Source: Flavobacteriaceae bacterium
GTDB taxonomy: Bacteria > Bacteroidota > Bacteroidia > Flavobacteriales > Flavobacteriaceae
Direction: 5' to 3'
Assembly: GCA_029238125.1 (NCBI GenBank)
Contig: JAQWGQ010000001.1
Coordinates: forward strand, 1-64,000
DNA: 64,000 bases
This document shows positions 44,216 to 53,026 of this stretch, piece by piece (within the stretch, counting starts at the first letter, position 1; every line of letters begins with the position of its first letter). A program made the position numbers and the translations under genes. A model generated the notes under the pieces. It did not search any database, was not told where the DNA came from, and worked only from the letters and a program-made list of their open reading frames with translations.

Positions 44216-45429
44216 AAAACAGCATACAAAAACTCGGTCCCGGACTGTTGTTTGCAGGAGCTGCTATCGGGGTTTCTCACTTGGTGCAATCCACTCGTGC
44301 AGGCGCTGACTTTGGTCTTGGTTTGCTTTGGGTACTGTTGATGGTCAACTTCTTCAAATACCCATTTTTTCAATTCGGCCCCCGATATGCCTTAGCTACT
44401 GGAGAAAGTCTGCTGTCTGGCTATGCCAAACTTGGGCGAGGAGTGATTGTTTCCTATTTTATTCTCTCCCTACTTACCATGTTTACCATCCAAACGGCTG
44501 TAACGATCGTAACTGCTGGGCTGGCGGTTGAACTTTTTGGCATTTCATCCAATATCGTGTACTGGAGTGTTGTGATCACTTTGATATGTGCAACCCTGTT
44601 GTCTTTTGGACGTTATGGATTATTGGATCGAGGTATGAAGGTCATTATCATCGTGCTAAGCATTAGCACCCTTATCGCTGCTTTTTTGGCATTTGGACAG
44701 TCCAAAGACATCGAGTGGACGCAAGTCTTTCCCACGTCAACTACTGGTTTTGCGTTTTTGATCGCCTTTATGGGCTGGATGCCAGGACCGCTAGACATAT
44801 CGGTATGGCACTCCCTATGGTCACTCGAAAAGAAAAAAAGAATGCAAAACCTAACCGTCAAACAAAGTCTCTTCGATTTTAATGTAGGTTTTTTGACCAC
44901 GATCATTCTTGGCGTATGCTTTGTTTTGCTTGGCGCTTTGGTGATGTTTGGCACTGGAGTCGGGTTTTCCAGTAGTGGCGGTGCCTTTGCACAGCAACTC
45001 ATTGCCTTATACACAAGTAGTTTGGGGAATGGCGCATATTGGGTGATTGGGATTGCCGCATTTACCACCATGTTTAGCACCACACTCACGACATTAGATG
45101 CATCCCCTAGGGCAATGGCAAAAACTGCTCAAATTTTACAGTTACCAATCGTGATGTCTTCCTATTTGTTCTGGATTTTGATTTTGGTAATGGGGACATG
45201 CGCAGTATTCTTTTTTCTGCTTTCCAACATGGGAGCACTTGTTCAAGTGGCAACCGTTCTTTCTTTTATTACAGCCCCTTTTTATGGGTTGATGAACTTT
45301 TTACTTGTCTCTGGAAAGCATATGCCAGAAAACCATCGGCCAAATGGCGTGATGAAAGCTTGGTCAATCGCTGGTTTGGTCTTTTTGACAGGATTTACAA
45401 TTTGGTACTTGAGAACTCTATTGATTTAA
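44212..45429 (+). CDS. Nramp-related transporter without the canonical metal motifs
   Basis: Membrane protein of 405 residues with about 11 spans. The start GPGLLFAGAAIGVSHLVQST and GADFGLGLLWVLLM clearly match TM1 of Nramp transporters, but the DPGN metal motif is replaced by IGVSH. In TM6, where MntH has A..MPH, this protein reads AFMGWMPGPLDISVWHSLWS. So divalent-metal transport is not assured, and another substrate is possible. It is translationally coupled to the upstream sigma factor. Confidence 0.82.
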   Translation: MKNSIQKLGPGLLFAGAAIGVSHLVQSTRAGADFGLGLLWVLLMVNFFKYPFFQFGPRYALATGESLLSGYAKLGRGVIVSYFILSLLTMFTIQTAVTIVTAGLAVELFGISSNIVYWSVVITLICATLLSFGRYGLLDRGMKVIIIVLSISTLIAAFLAFGQSKDIEWTQVFPTSTTGFAFLIAFMGWMPGPLDISVWHSLWSLEKKKRMQNLTVKQSLFDFNVGFLTTIILGVCFVLLGALVMFGTGVGFSSSGGAFAQQLIALYTSSLGNGAYWVIGIAAFTTMFSTTLTTLDASPRAMAKTAQILQLPIVMSSYLFWILILVMGTCAVFFFLLSNMGALVQVATVLSFITAPFYGLMNFLLVSGKHMPENHRPNGVMKAWSIAGLVFLTGFTIWYLRTLLI

Positions 45430-45431
45430 TG

Positions 45432-45439
45432 TACCTTTG
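45432..45439 (+). promoter_or_regulatory. lipA -7 box
   Basis: TACCTTTG lies eight bases before the lipA ATG, giving a leader of at most three or four bases. Confidence 0.5.
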
Positions 45440-45447
45440 TCAAGTCT

Positions 45448-46323
45448 ATGAAAACAGAAATCCTAGAATCGAAAACAACCCATGCGCCCAAGCCAAAATG
45501 GCTCCGTGTAAAACTCCCAACGGGAAAAAAATACACTGAACTCAGAGGTCTTGTCGATAAATATAATCTCCACACGATTTGTACATCGGGTAGCTGCCCG
45601 AATATGGGCGAGTGTTGGGGTGAAGGGACTGCAACATTTATGATTCTAGGAAACATCTGTACCCGATCTTGCGGGTTTTGTGGTGTGCAAACGGGCCGAC
45701 CGGAAACGGTGGACTGGGCTGAACCTGAAAAAGTTGCACGATCCATCAAAATTATGAAAATCAAGCATGCGGTACTCACTTCTGTTGACCGTGATGACTT
45801 GCCCGACATGGGCTCTATCCTTTGGGCAGAAACCGTACAAGCAGTCCGCAGATTGAATCCAGATACTACTATGGAAACATTGATTCCTGATTTTCAAGGG
45901 ATTGAAAAACATATCGATCGTATCGTCAAAGTGATGCCCGAGGTCGTCTCACACAATATGGAAACCGTTCGCAGATTGACTCGCGAAGTCCGAATACAAG
46001 CCAAATACGATCAAAGCTTAGGTGTATTACGCTACCTCAAACAAGCAGGGGTTAGTCGAACCAAATCTGGCATTATGCTCGGTTTGGGTGAGACCGAGGA
46101 GGAAGTCAAGCAAACCATGCTCGACTTACGAGATGCGAATGTTGATATCGTCACCATTGGACAATATCTCCAACCCTCTAAAAAACACCTCCCTGTGAAA
46201 GAATTTATCACACCTGACCAGTTTATGGTTTATGAAGATTTTGGAAAAGAAATCGGCTTTAGACACGTCGAAAGCGGTGCGCTAGTTCGTTCCTCATACA
46301 AAGCGCACAAGCACATCGACTAA
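45448..46323 (+). CDS. lipA: Lipoyl synthase
   Basis: Radical SAM enzyme that inserts two sulfurs into octanoyl-lipoyl carrier domains. At 291 residues it has the auxiliary cluster cysteines in ICTSGSCPNMGECWGEGTAT and the SAM cluster in GNICTRSCGFCGVQTG. The C-terminal serine that ligates the auxiliary cluster is in VRSSYKA. Faces lpxK tail to tail with a two-base gap. Confidence 0.97.
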   Translation: MKTEILESKTTHAPKPKWLRVKLPTGKKYTELRGLVDKYNLHTICTSGSCPNMGECWGEGTATFMILGNICTRSCGFCGVQTGRPETVDWAEPEKVARSIKIMKIKHAVLTSVDRDDLPDMGSILWAETVQAVRRLNPDTTMETLIPDFQGIEKHIDRIVKVMPEVVSHNMETVRRLTREVRIQAKYDQSLGVLRYLKQAGVSRTKSGIMLGLGETEEEVKQTMLDLRDANVDIVTIGQYLQPSKKHLPVKEFITPDQFMVYEDFGKEIGFRHVESGALVRSSYKAHKHID

Positions 46324-46325
46324 AC

Positions 46326-47339
46326 CTAAACATTCTTTTTTCTTATTAAATGATTCGAAATGATTTCCTTGAATCGGTCTTCATCTGCTAAAAAACGAAC
46401 AGAAATTGGTAAAAAATGTATTTCTTTTAGAAAAGGACTCAACCGAACATAGTCTTTTTCAGTGGTAAGGACTGGCAGCCTCAAAGACAATATGTTTTGA
46501 CAATCCGAAGCTGAAAAAGAATGGTGATCTCCAAACTCCAGATGCTTATACTTTGCGCCAAGTTTATCTAGATAGTTTGTTAATGGTTTAGCATTGGCAA
46601 TTCCAGTGACCAATACAAATGGGTTTTGAACAAAAGATTTAAGTTCCATTTGGTAAGCGCCATATACATTCGCATCATATTGAATACTCGTGAAAAAGAG
46701 ATTTTGATGGGGATCTAACGCCAACTGATTGGTGTAATCTTCTCGCTCTTTTTTGGAGAGTGATTCTGGGCATTTGGTAACCACCACGAGATCTGCACGT
46801 TTTTTACCACGAGCAGATTCTCTCAAATTTCCAGCGGGTAAAACAAAATCCCGAAACCAAGGCGTTTCAAAGGGCGTTAAAAGAATTTGAAAAGATGGTT
46901 TTAGCTGACGATGTTGAAAGCCATCATCTAGAAAAATGGCATCCAATTGAGGGGACTTTTCCAGTAAACCTCGGATGCCTTCGGGTCGATTTTTGCAAAC
47001 CGCAAATTGAACGTTCGGAAACTTTTGAAACAACAGAAAGGGTTCATCGCCCAAATTTTCGATTGACGAAGCCGAATCCGCAATCAAAAAACCAGATGAT
47101 TTTCGTTTGTACCCCCGACTTAAAACAGCCAATGAAAAGCGATCTGAAAAATGATGGAGCAAATACGCAATCATTGGCGTTTTACCACTACCCCCAGTGA
47201 TGAGATTTCCAGTCACAATGGTTGGAACATCAAACTGACTCTGGCGCAACCATTGCTTATCAAAAGCTGTATTGCGAACACGGGTCACAACGTCATATAG
47301 TAAACTGAGCGGAAACAAAGACTTCCTCAGAAGATTCAT
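46326..47339 (-). CDS. lpxK: Tetraacyldisaccharide 4'-kinase
   Basis: Adds the 4'-phosphate of lipid A. The 337-residue protein has an N-terminal hydrophobic helix, the P-loop VTGNLITGGSGKTPMIAYLL, the LSRGYKRKS segment and the catalytic IFLDDGFQHRQLK. It shows the cell makes lipid A and therefore a lipopolysaccharide-type outer membrane. Confidence 0.95.
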   Translation of the reverse strand: MNLLRKSLFPLSLLYDVVTRVRNTAFDKQWLRQSQFDVPTIVTGNLITGGSGKTPMIAYLLHHFSDRFSLAVLSRGYKRKSSGFLIADSASSIENLGDEPFLLFQKFPNVQFAVCKNRPEGIRGLLEKSPQLDAIFLDDGFQHRQLKPSFQILLTPFETPWFRDFVLPAGNLRESARGKKRADLVVVTKCPESLSKKEREDYTNQLALDPHQNLFFTSIQYDANVYGAYQMELKSFVQNPFVLVTGIANAKPLTNYLDKLGAKYKHLEFGDHHSFSASDCQNILSLRLPVLTTEKDYVRLSPFLKEIHFLPISVRFLADEDRFKEIISNHLIRKKNV

Positions 47340-47343
47340 AAAA

Positions 47344-47351
47344 CAAAATTA
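47344..47351 (-). promoter_or_regulatory. lpxK -7 box, 4 bases before the start codon
   Basis: TAATTTTG-tttt-ATG on the minus strand; leaderless mRNA implied. Back to back with the NIF3-side box at 47359-47366. Confidence 0.5.
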
Positions 47352-47358
47352 TAACATT

Positions 47359-47366
47359 TATATTTG
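47359..47366 (+). promoter_or_regulatory. Promoter -7 box of the NIF3 gene
   Basis: TATATTTG lies eight bases before the ATG at 47375. Together with the lpxK box it forms a very compact divergent promoter. Confidence 0.5.
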
Positions 47367-47374
47367 GGTTCGAT

Positions 47375-48469
47375 ATGAAGATTCATCAGATTACACAGAT
47401 TCTTGTAGAATGGGCACCTCTCCACTATGCTGAGGATTTTGACAATGTAGGGTTGCTTGTTGGAAATCCAAATGATGAGGTCGACGGGATACTCGTTACC
47501 CATGACTGTTTGGAGGGAGTGGTTGATGAAGCCATTGAGAGAGGTTGCAATCTCATTGTTTGTTTTCATCCGATTCTGTTTAAAGGACTCAAAAGGTTTA
47601 CGGGAAACTCTCATGTGGTGAGAGCTGTTCGAAAAGCAATCAAAAACGATGTGGCCATCTACGCCATTCACACCGCTTTGGACAATCAGGCGCATGGCGT
47701 TAGCTTAGGGTTGAGCCAAGCATTGGGACTCACCAACACCTCCGTGCTGATGCCAAAAGAGAATACAGTAAAGAAATTGAATTTTTATGTTCCCCAAGCA
47801 CAAGCAGATCTCATTCGAAATGCCCTGTTTGCTACTGGTGCTGGAAAGCTGGGTAATTACGATGAGTGTAGTTTTTCTTCGGACGGGGAAGGAAGTTTTC
47901 GTCCATCGAAAAACAGTACGCCTTATGTCGGCAAAAAAGGGGAACGACATATCGAGGGCGAGGTACAAATTCAGATGGTGTTTCAAAAGCATTTAGAATC
48001 TCATATCATTAAAGCACTTCTTGCCAACCATCCATATGAGGAAGTTGCTTATGAAATAAGTTCGTTAGCAAACCCCAACCAAAATTTGGGAATGGGAATG
48101 ATCGGGGTTTTACCGAAAATTATGAAGCCCGATGCTTTTTTGAATTTTGTCAAAGATATCCTTGGAACTCCTACCCTACGCCACAGTCATTTGGGTAAAA
48201 ACACAATAGAACGCGTGGCTGTACTCGGTGGATCTGGGAGCTTTGCGATTCAAGCTGCGAAAAGCAAAAAAGCAGATGCCTATATCACGGCAGATCTGAA
48301 ATATCACGATTTTTATGAAGGAAATCAAACTTTCTTACTTGTGGACGCTGGTCATTACGAAACAGAGCAGCACACAAAAAAGTTAATCCTTAACCATCTT
48401 ACAGAAAAATTACCTAATTTTGCCATTCTTTTATCGGAAGTAGATACAAATCCAATAAAATATATGTAA
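47375..48469 (+). CDS. NIF3/DUF34 family protein (Nif3-like dinuclear metal centre hexameric protein)
   Basis: Protein of 364 residues in the long form with an inserted domain (about residues 125-235). Metal ligands appear in VTHDCLEGVVDEA, NLIVCFHPILFKGLKRF, YAIHTALDNQAHGVSLGLSQ and, at the end, LLVDAGHYETEQHTKK. The family is widespread and annotated variously as GTP cyclohydrolase I type 2; the enzyme activity is not settled. It is followed after two bases by the coiled-coil protein, a standard pair in Bacteroidota. Confidence 0.9.
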   Translation: MKIHQITQILVEWAPLHYAEDFDNVGLLVGNPNDEVDGILVTHDCLEGVVDEAIERGCNLIVCFHPILFKGLKRFTGNSHVVRAVRKAIKNDVAIYAIHTALDNQAHGVSLGLSQALGLTNTSVLMPKENTVKKLNFYVPQAQADLIRNALFATGAGKLGNYDECSFSSDGEGSFRPSKNSTPYVGKKGERHIEGEVQIQMVFQKHLESHIIKALLANHPYEEVAYEISSLANPNQNLGMGMIGVLPKIMKPDAFLNFVKDILGTPTLRHSHLGKNTIERVAVLGGSGSFAIQAAKSKKADAYITADLKYHDFYEGNQTFLLVDAGHYETEQHTKKLILNHLTEKLPNFAILLSEVDTNPIKYM

Positions 48470-48471
48470 GC

Positions 48472-49248
48472 ATGGCAAAAAAAACTGAGATTTCTGTAGA
48501 AGAGCGTCTACGTGCGCTTTACGATTTACAACTTATCGACGCACAAATTGACAAAATTCGAAGCGTTCGTGGTGAACTCCCTCTTGAAGTAGAGGATTTA
48601 GAAGACGATGTCGCTGGATTAACCAAACGTGTTGAAAATACCAATACAGAAATCAAGGCCTATGGCGATGAGATCAAGGTGAAAAAAAATGCCATTGAAA
48701 CCTCAAAAGGATTGATCAAAAAATACAAAGAGCAACAAGAGAATGTTCGTAACAATCGCGCTTATGAATCTTTAAATAAAGAAATTGAGTTTCAAGAACT
48801 TGAGATTCAACTTTCCGATAAGCAGATTAATCAACTCAAAGAATTAATCGAAAAAAAGAAAGAAGAGTTGACACAAGCAGAGGAGAAGCTCGGAGTAAGA
48901 GAAAACCATCTCAAACACAAAAAAGAGGAACTCGACGCAATCTTAGCAGAAACACAAAAAGAAGAGGACTTGCTTCTTAAAAAATCAGCAGAATTTGAAA
49001 AGAAAGTAGAAGAGCGTTTAGTAACTGCTTATAAAAGGATTCGATCTTCTGTTCGAAACGGATTAGCAGTTGTACCTATTGAACGTGGCGCTTCAGCGGG
49101 TTCTTTCTTTACCATTCCACCACAAGTCCAGCTTGAAATCGCCTCTCGGAAAAAAATAATTACCGATGAGCATAGCGGGCGTATCCTCGTCGATGCAGAG
49201 CTTGCTCAAGAAGAGCAAGAGAAAATACAAGCTTTATTTAGATCGTAA
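48472..49248 (+). CDS. Coiled-coil protein of the C4 zinc-ribbon family, zinc site lost
   Basis: Protein of 258 residues. Residues about 30-185 form a long antiparallel coiled coil rich in Glu and Lys. The C-terminal domain aligns with the C4 zinc ribbon of this family (FFTIPPQVQLEIASRKKI and HSGRILVD), but the two cysteine pairs are replaced (RGASAGS and DEHSGR), so zinc binding is not expected. Function unknown; partner of the NIF3 gene. Confidence 0.85.
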   Translation: MAKKTEISVEERLRALYDLQLIDAQIDKIRSVRGELPLEVEDLEDDVAGLTKRVENTNTEIKAYGDEIKVKKNAIETSKGLIKKYKEQQENVRNNRAYESLNKEIEFQELEIQLSDKQINQLKELIEKKKEELTQAEEKLGVRENHLKHKKEELDAILAETQKEEDLLLKKSAEFEKKVEERLVTAYKRIRSSVRNGLAVVPIERGASAGSFFTIPPQVQLEIASRKKIITDEHSGRILVDAELAQEEQEKIQALFRS

Positions 49249-49268
49249 ACCAATTCTATTTGTTTTTT

Positions 49269-49319
49269 TGTAACAAAACAGAAGGTTTTTGTTACATTTG
49301 ATAGACAAAACATTGTCTA
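49269..49319 (+). promoter_or_regulatory. pckA promoter with two palindromes
   Basis: TGTAACAAAA (49269-49278) and TTTTGTTACA (49287-49296) are perfect 10-bp inverted arms 8 bases apart. The second arm overlaps the -7 box TACATTTG (49293-49300). Directly downstream TAGACA (49302-49307) and TGTCTA (49314-49319) form a second inverted repeat over the expected start of transcription. This layout suggests control by a dimeric DNA-binding regulator, perhaps catabolite-linked; the regulator is not identified. Confidence 0.65.
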
Positions 49320-49344
49320 AACTTGTTAGCCTAAAATGCTCTAT

Positions 49345-50946
49345 ATGTCAATCCCCCAACCCATACAGATTTGGACAAACCAAGACCAAATCATTTCAGC
49401 ATACCACCAATTAAGTACTGATGAACTCACTAAAAAAACAGTCGAAAACAAACAAGGGACAATCAGTGATACTGGTGCGCTCATTGTACATACAGGAAAA
49501 TTCACCGGTCGCTCACCAAAAGATCGGTATCTAGTCAAAGACAAAATAACTTCTGAACGAGTTTGGTGGGGAGATGTCAATATTCCATTGTCACCCCAAG
49601 ATTTTGATTCTCTCTATAAGAAAATGATGGTATATCTGACAAGCAAAACCCTATTTGCAAGGGACGTGTTTGCAGGCGCTGACAAACGATATCGAATTGG
49701 CATAAGAATATTCAATGAGACACCCTGGGCCAATCTTTTTGTCCGCAATATGTTTATTCAGCCTGACGAGAAGGAGTTGAAAAACTTTAAACACGACTGG
49801 CTTGTACTGAACATTCCTAGTTTTAAGGCCGATCCAAAAATTGACCATACAAGACAGTCCAACTTTACCATTGTCAACTTTTCCAAAAAAATTATCCTTA
49901 TTGGTGGTAGTGGATATACCGGAGAAATCAAAAAATCTATATTTTCAGTGCTGAATTACACCTTACCCACAACAGAAAATGTGTTGCCCATGCACTGCTC
50001 TGCCAATGTGGACGCTGATGGAACTACTGCTTTATTTTTTGGGCTTTCTGGAACCGGAAAAACAACGCTATCCGCAGACGCAAAGCGTCGATTGATTGGG
50101 GACGATGAGCACGGTTGGACTCCAGACAATAAAGTTTATAATTTTGAAGGGGGTTGCTATGCCAAGGTCATCGATTTGTCAAGACAAAAAGAGCCCGATA
50201 TTTTTGATGCAATCAAAAAAGGTGCTTTACTTGAAAATGTCATCTCAGATGATAACGGACATGTTGATTACAGCGATACAACCATCACACAAAACACACG
50301 AGTTAGTTATCCTTTGGATCACATTTCCAACACCGCAACACCATCTATCGGAGAGCAAACCAAACATCTCTTTTTCTTAACGGCTGATGCCTTTGGCGTA
50401 CTTCCTCCGATTACCATGCTAAATCCCTATCAGGCCGCCTATCATTTTATTTCTGGGTACACCGCTAAAATTGGAGGAACAGAAGAGGGAATTCAAAAAC
50501 CACAACCCTCTTTTTCAGCTTGCTTTGGCGCGCCATTTATGCCCCTTCACCCTGGGACTTATGCTAGTCTTTTGGCAAAAAAAATTGAAGAAAACGAGAT
50601 TTCTGTTTGGCTCGTCAATACGGGATGGACTGGCGGTCCTTACGGCGTTGGGCATCGCATTCTTTTACAACACACCCGAGCGATGATTGAGGCTGCTCGA
50701 ACACGTCTTCTCAATCCAAACTACAGCTATACAGACTATCATGTCCACTCTGTATTTGGCATTGCTCAACCCAGAACATGCCCGGGAGTCCCTGATTCGA
50801 TTTTAAGTCCTCGGCAAACTTGGAATGACGATGAGGCATTTTACAAGCAAGCGCATAAGCTCGCAAGGGCTTTTCACAGTAACTTTAAGCAATTTGAAGA
50901 CAAGGTCTCAAAAGAGATTTTGAGTGGTGCTCCCCAATTTAGGTAA
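49345..50946 (+). CDS. pckA: Phosphoenolpyruvate carboxykinase (ATP)
   Basis: Converts oxaloacetate to PEP, the entry to gluconeogenesis. The ATG at 49345 (MSIPQPIQIW) gives 533 residues. Substrate region TGKFTGRSPKDRYLVKD, kinase-1a P-loop FGLSGTGKTTLSADAKR, metal site IGDDEHGW, and NTGWTGGPYGVGHRI near the adenine site. Overlaps the convergent AMP-ligase gene by 8 bases. Confidence 0.98.
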   Translation: MSIPQPIQIWTNQDQIISAYHQLSTDELTKKTVENKQGTISDTGALIVHTGKFTGRSPKDRYLVKDKITSERVWWGDVNIPLSPQDFDSLYKKMMVYLTSKTLFARDVFAGADKRYRIGIRIFNETPWANLFVRNMFIQPDEKELKNFKHDWLVLNIPSFKADPKIDHTRQSNFTIVNFSKKIILIGGSGYTGEIKKSIFSVLNYTLPTTENVLPMHCSANVDADGTTALFFGLSGTGKTTLSADAKRRLIGDDEHGWTPDNKVYNFEGGCYAKVIDLSRQKEPDIFDAIKKGALLENVISDDNGHVDYSDTTITQNTRVSYPLDHISNTATPSIGEQTKHLFFLTADAFGVLPPITMLNPYQAAYHFISGYTAKIGGTEEGIQKPQPSFSACFGAPFMPLHPGTYASLLAKKIEENEISVWLVNTGWTGGPYGVGHRILLQHTRAMIEAARTRLLNPNYSYTDYHVHSVFGIAQPRTCPGVPDSILSPRQTWNDDEAFYKQAHKLARAFHSNFKQFEDKVSKEILSGAPQFR

Positions 50947-52822
50947 AAGCTCTGCTTTTTGCATAGTCCACAAACCACTTTATCGAATCGGGATTTCGTA
51001 AAGAATCCAATCGAAAAACATTGTTAATTGATACGCCCATCAATAATCGCTTGATGGGAATTTCAACTTTTTTCCCACTTAAGGTATACGGGATATCTGG
51101 AACACGAATAATGTGGTCAGGCACGTGTCGCGGAGAGCATTGTTCCCTGAGATGAGCTCTAATTTCTTTTTCATCGATTTTGGCCTGTGCCACTACAAAC
51201 AAAAGCAAAGAATCCTGTTTGCCGTCGGTGAGATGAACTACAAGACTGTCTTTAAGATTTTTGTGCGTATTTAGCGTATTGTAGATCTCTGCTGTTCCGA
51301 TACGAACACCATGTCGGTTAAGGGTAGCATCAGAGCGTCCATGAATGATAAAACTTCCTGTATCGTTTTCGGTTGCCCAATCACCGTGATTCCAAACTTG
51401 TGGATACACCCCATAGTAGCTCGCTCGCATCAATCGATTGTCCTGATCAGCCCACAAACCTATCGGCATGGATAAGAATGGTTTTGACAGTACCAATTCG
51501 CCCGCTTGATTGAGAATTTTATCGCCAAGCGTGTTCCACACTTCGACTGGAGCGCCGAGCATTTTACATTGGATTTCTCCAGGAATGACTTTCATTTCGG
51601 GGTGACCTCCAACAAAAGCGGTACAAAGGTCTGTTCCACCACTCAGGGAAATCACCTGCGCGTTGGGAAAGCGATGTTGTAATACTCGGCAAGTATCTGG
51701 AGACATTGGAGAGCCCGTTGAACCAATCGTTTTGAGATGTTGGAAATCGAGTGTTTTAATCCCCGGAAAACCTTGATCTGCCTGATACTGAAAATAGACG
51801 GCACCATGTCCAAAATGATTGATCCTTGCTTGATGGGCAAAATCCCATAGTATGGATTCCTTTGGGTAATTTGGTGCACCATTGTACAAACAAAGCGTGG
51901 CACCACACAACAAACTCGACAAAGCATAATTCCACATCATCCATCCTGTGGTGGAATTCCAAAAATATCGATCACCTTCGCAAACATCTTGATGAATCGC
52001 GAGTGACTTTTGATGCTCCAGAATCATCGCTCCTGTACCATGAACAATCGCTTTTGGCTTTCCTGTTGTGCCTGAGGAAAACAAGACCCAAATCGGATCA
52101 GAAAAAGACACTGGAGTCAGATGAAGTTCGTTATCATTTGCATCGGTATTGTTAAAAGAATTGGATTCACAGAGGTCTATAAACCCAGTGTTTTTCAGAC
52201 CCTCTTGCAAGGCGGCAGCTCTTTGGCTGATATCAAATTGTTTGCCTTTGTAGCTGTAGCGCGAATGCACAAAAAGGACTTTGGGCTGCAATTGTGAAAA
52301 ACGATCAAGGACAGCATCGGAGCCGAAATCGGGTGAACAAGAAGACCAAACTGCACCCAAACCATTGACAGCCAAAAAGGCAGCAATCGTTTCAGGAGTA
52401 TTGACACAGTAGGCCGCTACACAATCTCCTTTTTGAACACCCAAGGCAAGAAGCTGTTGCTGGATGTGAACTGTTTTGTTTTGCAGAGCTTGCCAACTGA
52501 TTTCTGTCAGTGGGTCGGATTCGCTTTGATAAATTAGAGCTGGTCGATCATTTGAAAATTGAGAAAAAACATGCTTTGCATAGCTAATCTCTGCCCCCGT
52601 AAACCAATTGGTTTCCCAAAGGTTTTCAGAAAGATTCATCACTGATGAAAAGGGCTTATCAAATGAAATGGAAAAAAATCGACAAATCGATTCCCAAAAC
52701 GCAGCTTGATGGGTTACACTCCAAGTATGAAGTTCTTGATAGTCAGAAAAAAAAAGTTGGTTCTCCTGTTGTAGGAATTGAATATATCGTTTGTAATTCG
52801 TCAATTTGATTTTGGACATCAT
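50939..52822 (-). CDS. Acetoacetate--CoA ligase
   Basis: Adenylate-forming enzyme of 627 residues (start at MMSKIKLTNYKR, 52822; a TACTTTAG box lies four bases upstream). The AMP signature is WVLFSSGTTGKPKAIVHGTG. The N-terminal FSQFSNDRPALIYQSES-like segment, GAVWSSCSPDFG, and FGHGAVYFQ place it with acetoacetyl-CoA synthetases more than with acetyl-CoA synthetases. The catalytic lysine is in PYTLSGKKVEIPIKRLL. The role is likely ketone-body or branched-chain amino-acid salvage. Confidence 0.88.
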   Translation of the reverse strand: MMSKIKLTNYKRYIQFLQQENQLFFSDYQELHTWSVTHQAAFWESICRFFSISFDKPFSSVMNLSENLWETNWFTGAEISYAKHVFSQFSNDRPALIYQSESDPLTEISWQALQNKTVHIQQQLLALGVQKGDCVAAYCVNTPETIAAFLAVNGLGAVWSSCSPDFGSDAVLDRFSQLQPKVLFVHSRYSYKGKQFDISQRAAALQEGLKNTGFIDLCESNSFNNTDANDNELHLTPVSFSDPIWVLFSSGTTGKPKAIVHGTGAMILEHQKSLAIHQDVCEGDRYFWNSTTGWMMWNYALSSLLCGATLCLYNGAPNYPKESILWDFAHQARINHFGHGAVYFQYQADQGFPGIKTLDFQHLKTIGSTGSPMSPDTCRVLQHRFPNAQVISLSGGTDLCTAFVGGHPEMKVIPGEIQCKMLGAPVEVWNTLGDKILNQAGELVLSKPFLSMPIGLWADQDNRLMRASYYGVYPQVWNHGDWATENDTGSFIIHGRSDATLNRHGVRIGTAEIYNTLNTHKNLKDSLVVHLTDGKQDSLLLFVVAQAKIDEKEIRAHLREQCSPRHVPDHIIRVPDIPYTLSGKKVEIPIKRLLMGVSINNVFRLDSLRNPDSIKWFVDYAKSRAFT

Positions 52823-52945
52823 GAAACTAAAGTAAGTAAATAGCTTCAATTCAAAAAGGTTTAAACACTCTTTTATAACCCTAAGAAAATACCATACTTT
52901 TACAGTAATAAATAAATTTTAAAGTTTGCACACAGACAATTTTGA

Positions 52946-53026
52946 ATGAAAACGAACGTGTTGTGTATGCGCATTAAAAAGAGTGTGCCCTCTTTTTTAA
53001 TAGGAATTTTCCAACAAACGGGCTAA
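52946..53026 (+). CDS. Possible 26-residue upstream ORF overlapping the glycosyltransferase start
   Basis: An ATG at 52946 opens a 26-codon frame (MKTNVLCMRIKKSVPSFL then IGIFQQTG) whose TAA overlaps the ATG of the next gene (TAATG). Within it, TTAAAAAGAG and CTCTTTTTTAA (52973-53000) can form a hairpin. Coupled translation or leader control is possible; it may equally be chance in AT-rich DNA. Confidence 0.35.
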   Translation: MKTNVLCMRIKKSVPSFLIGIFQQTG

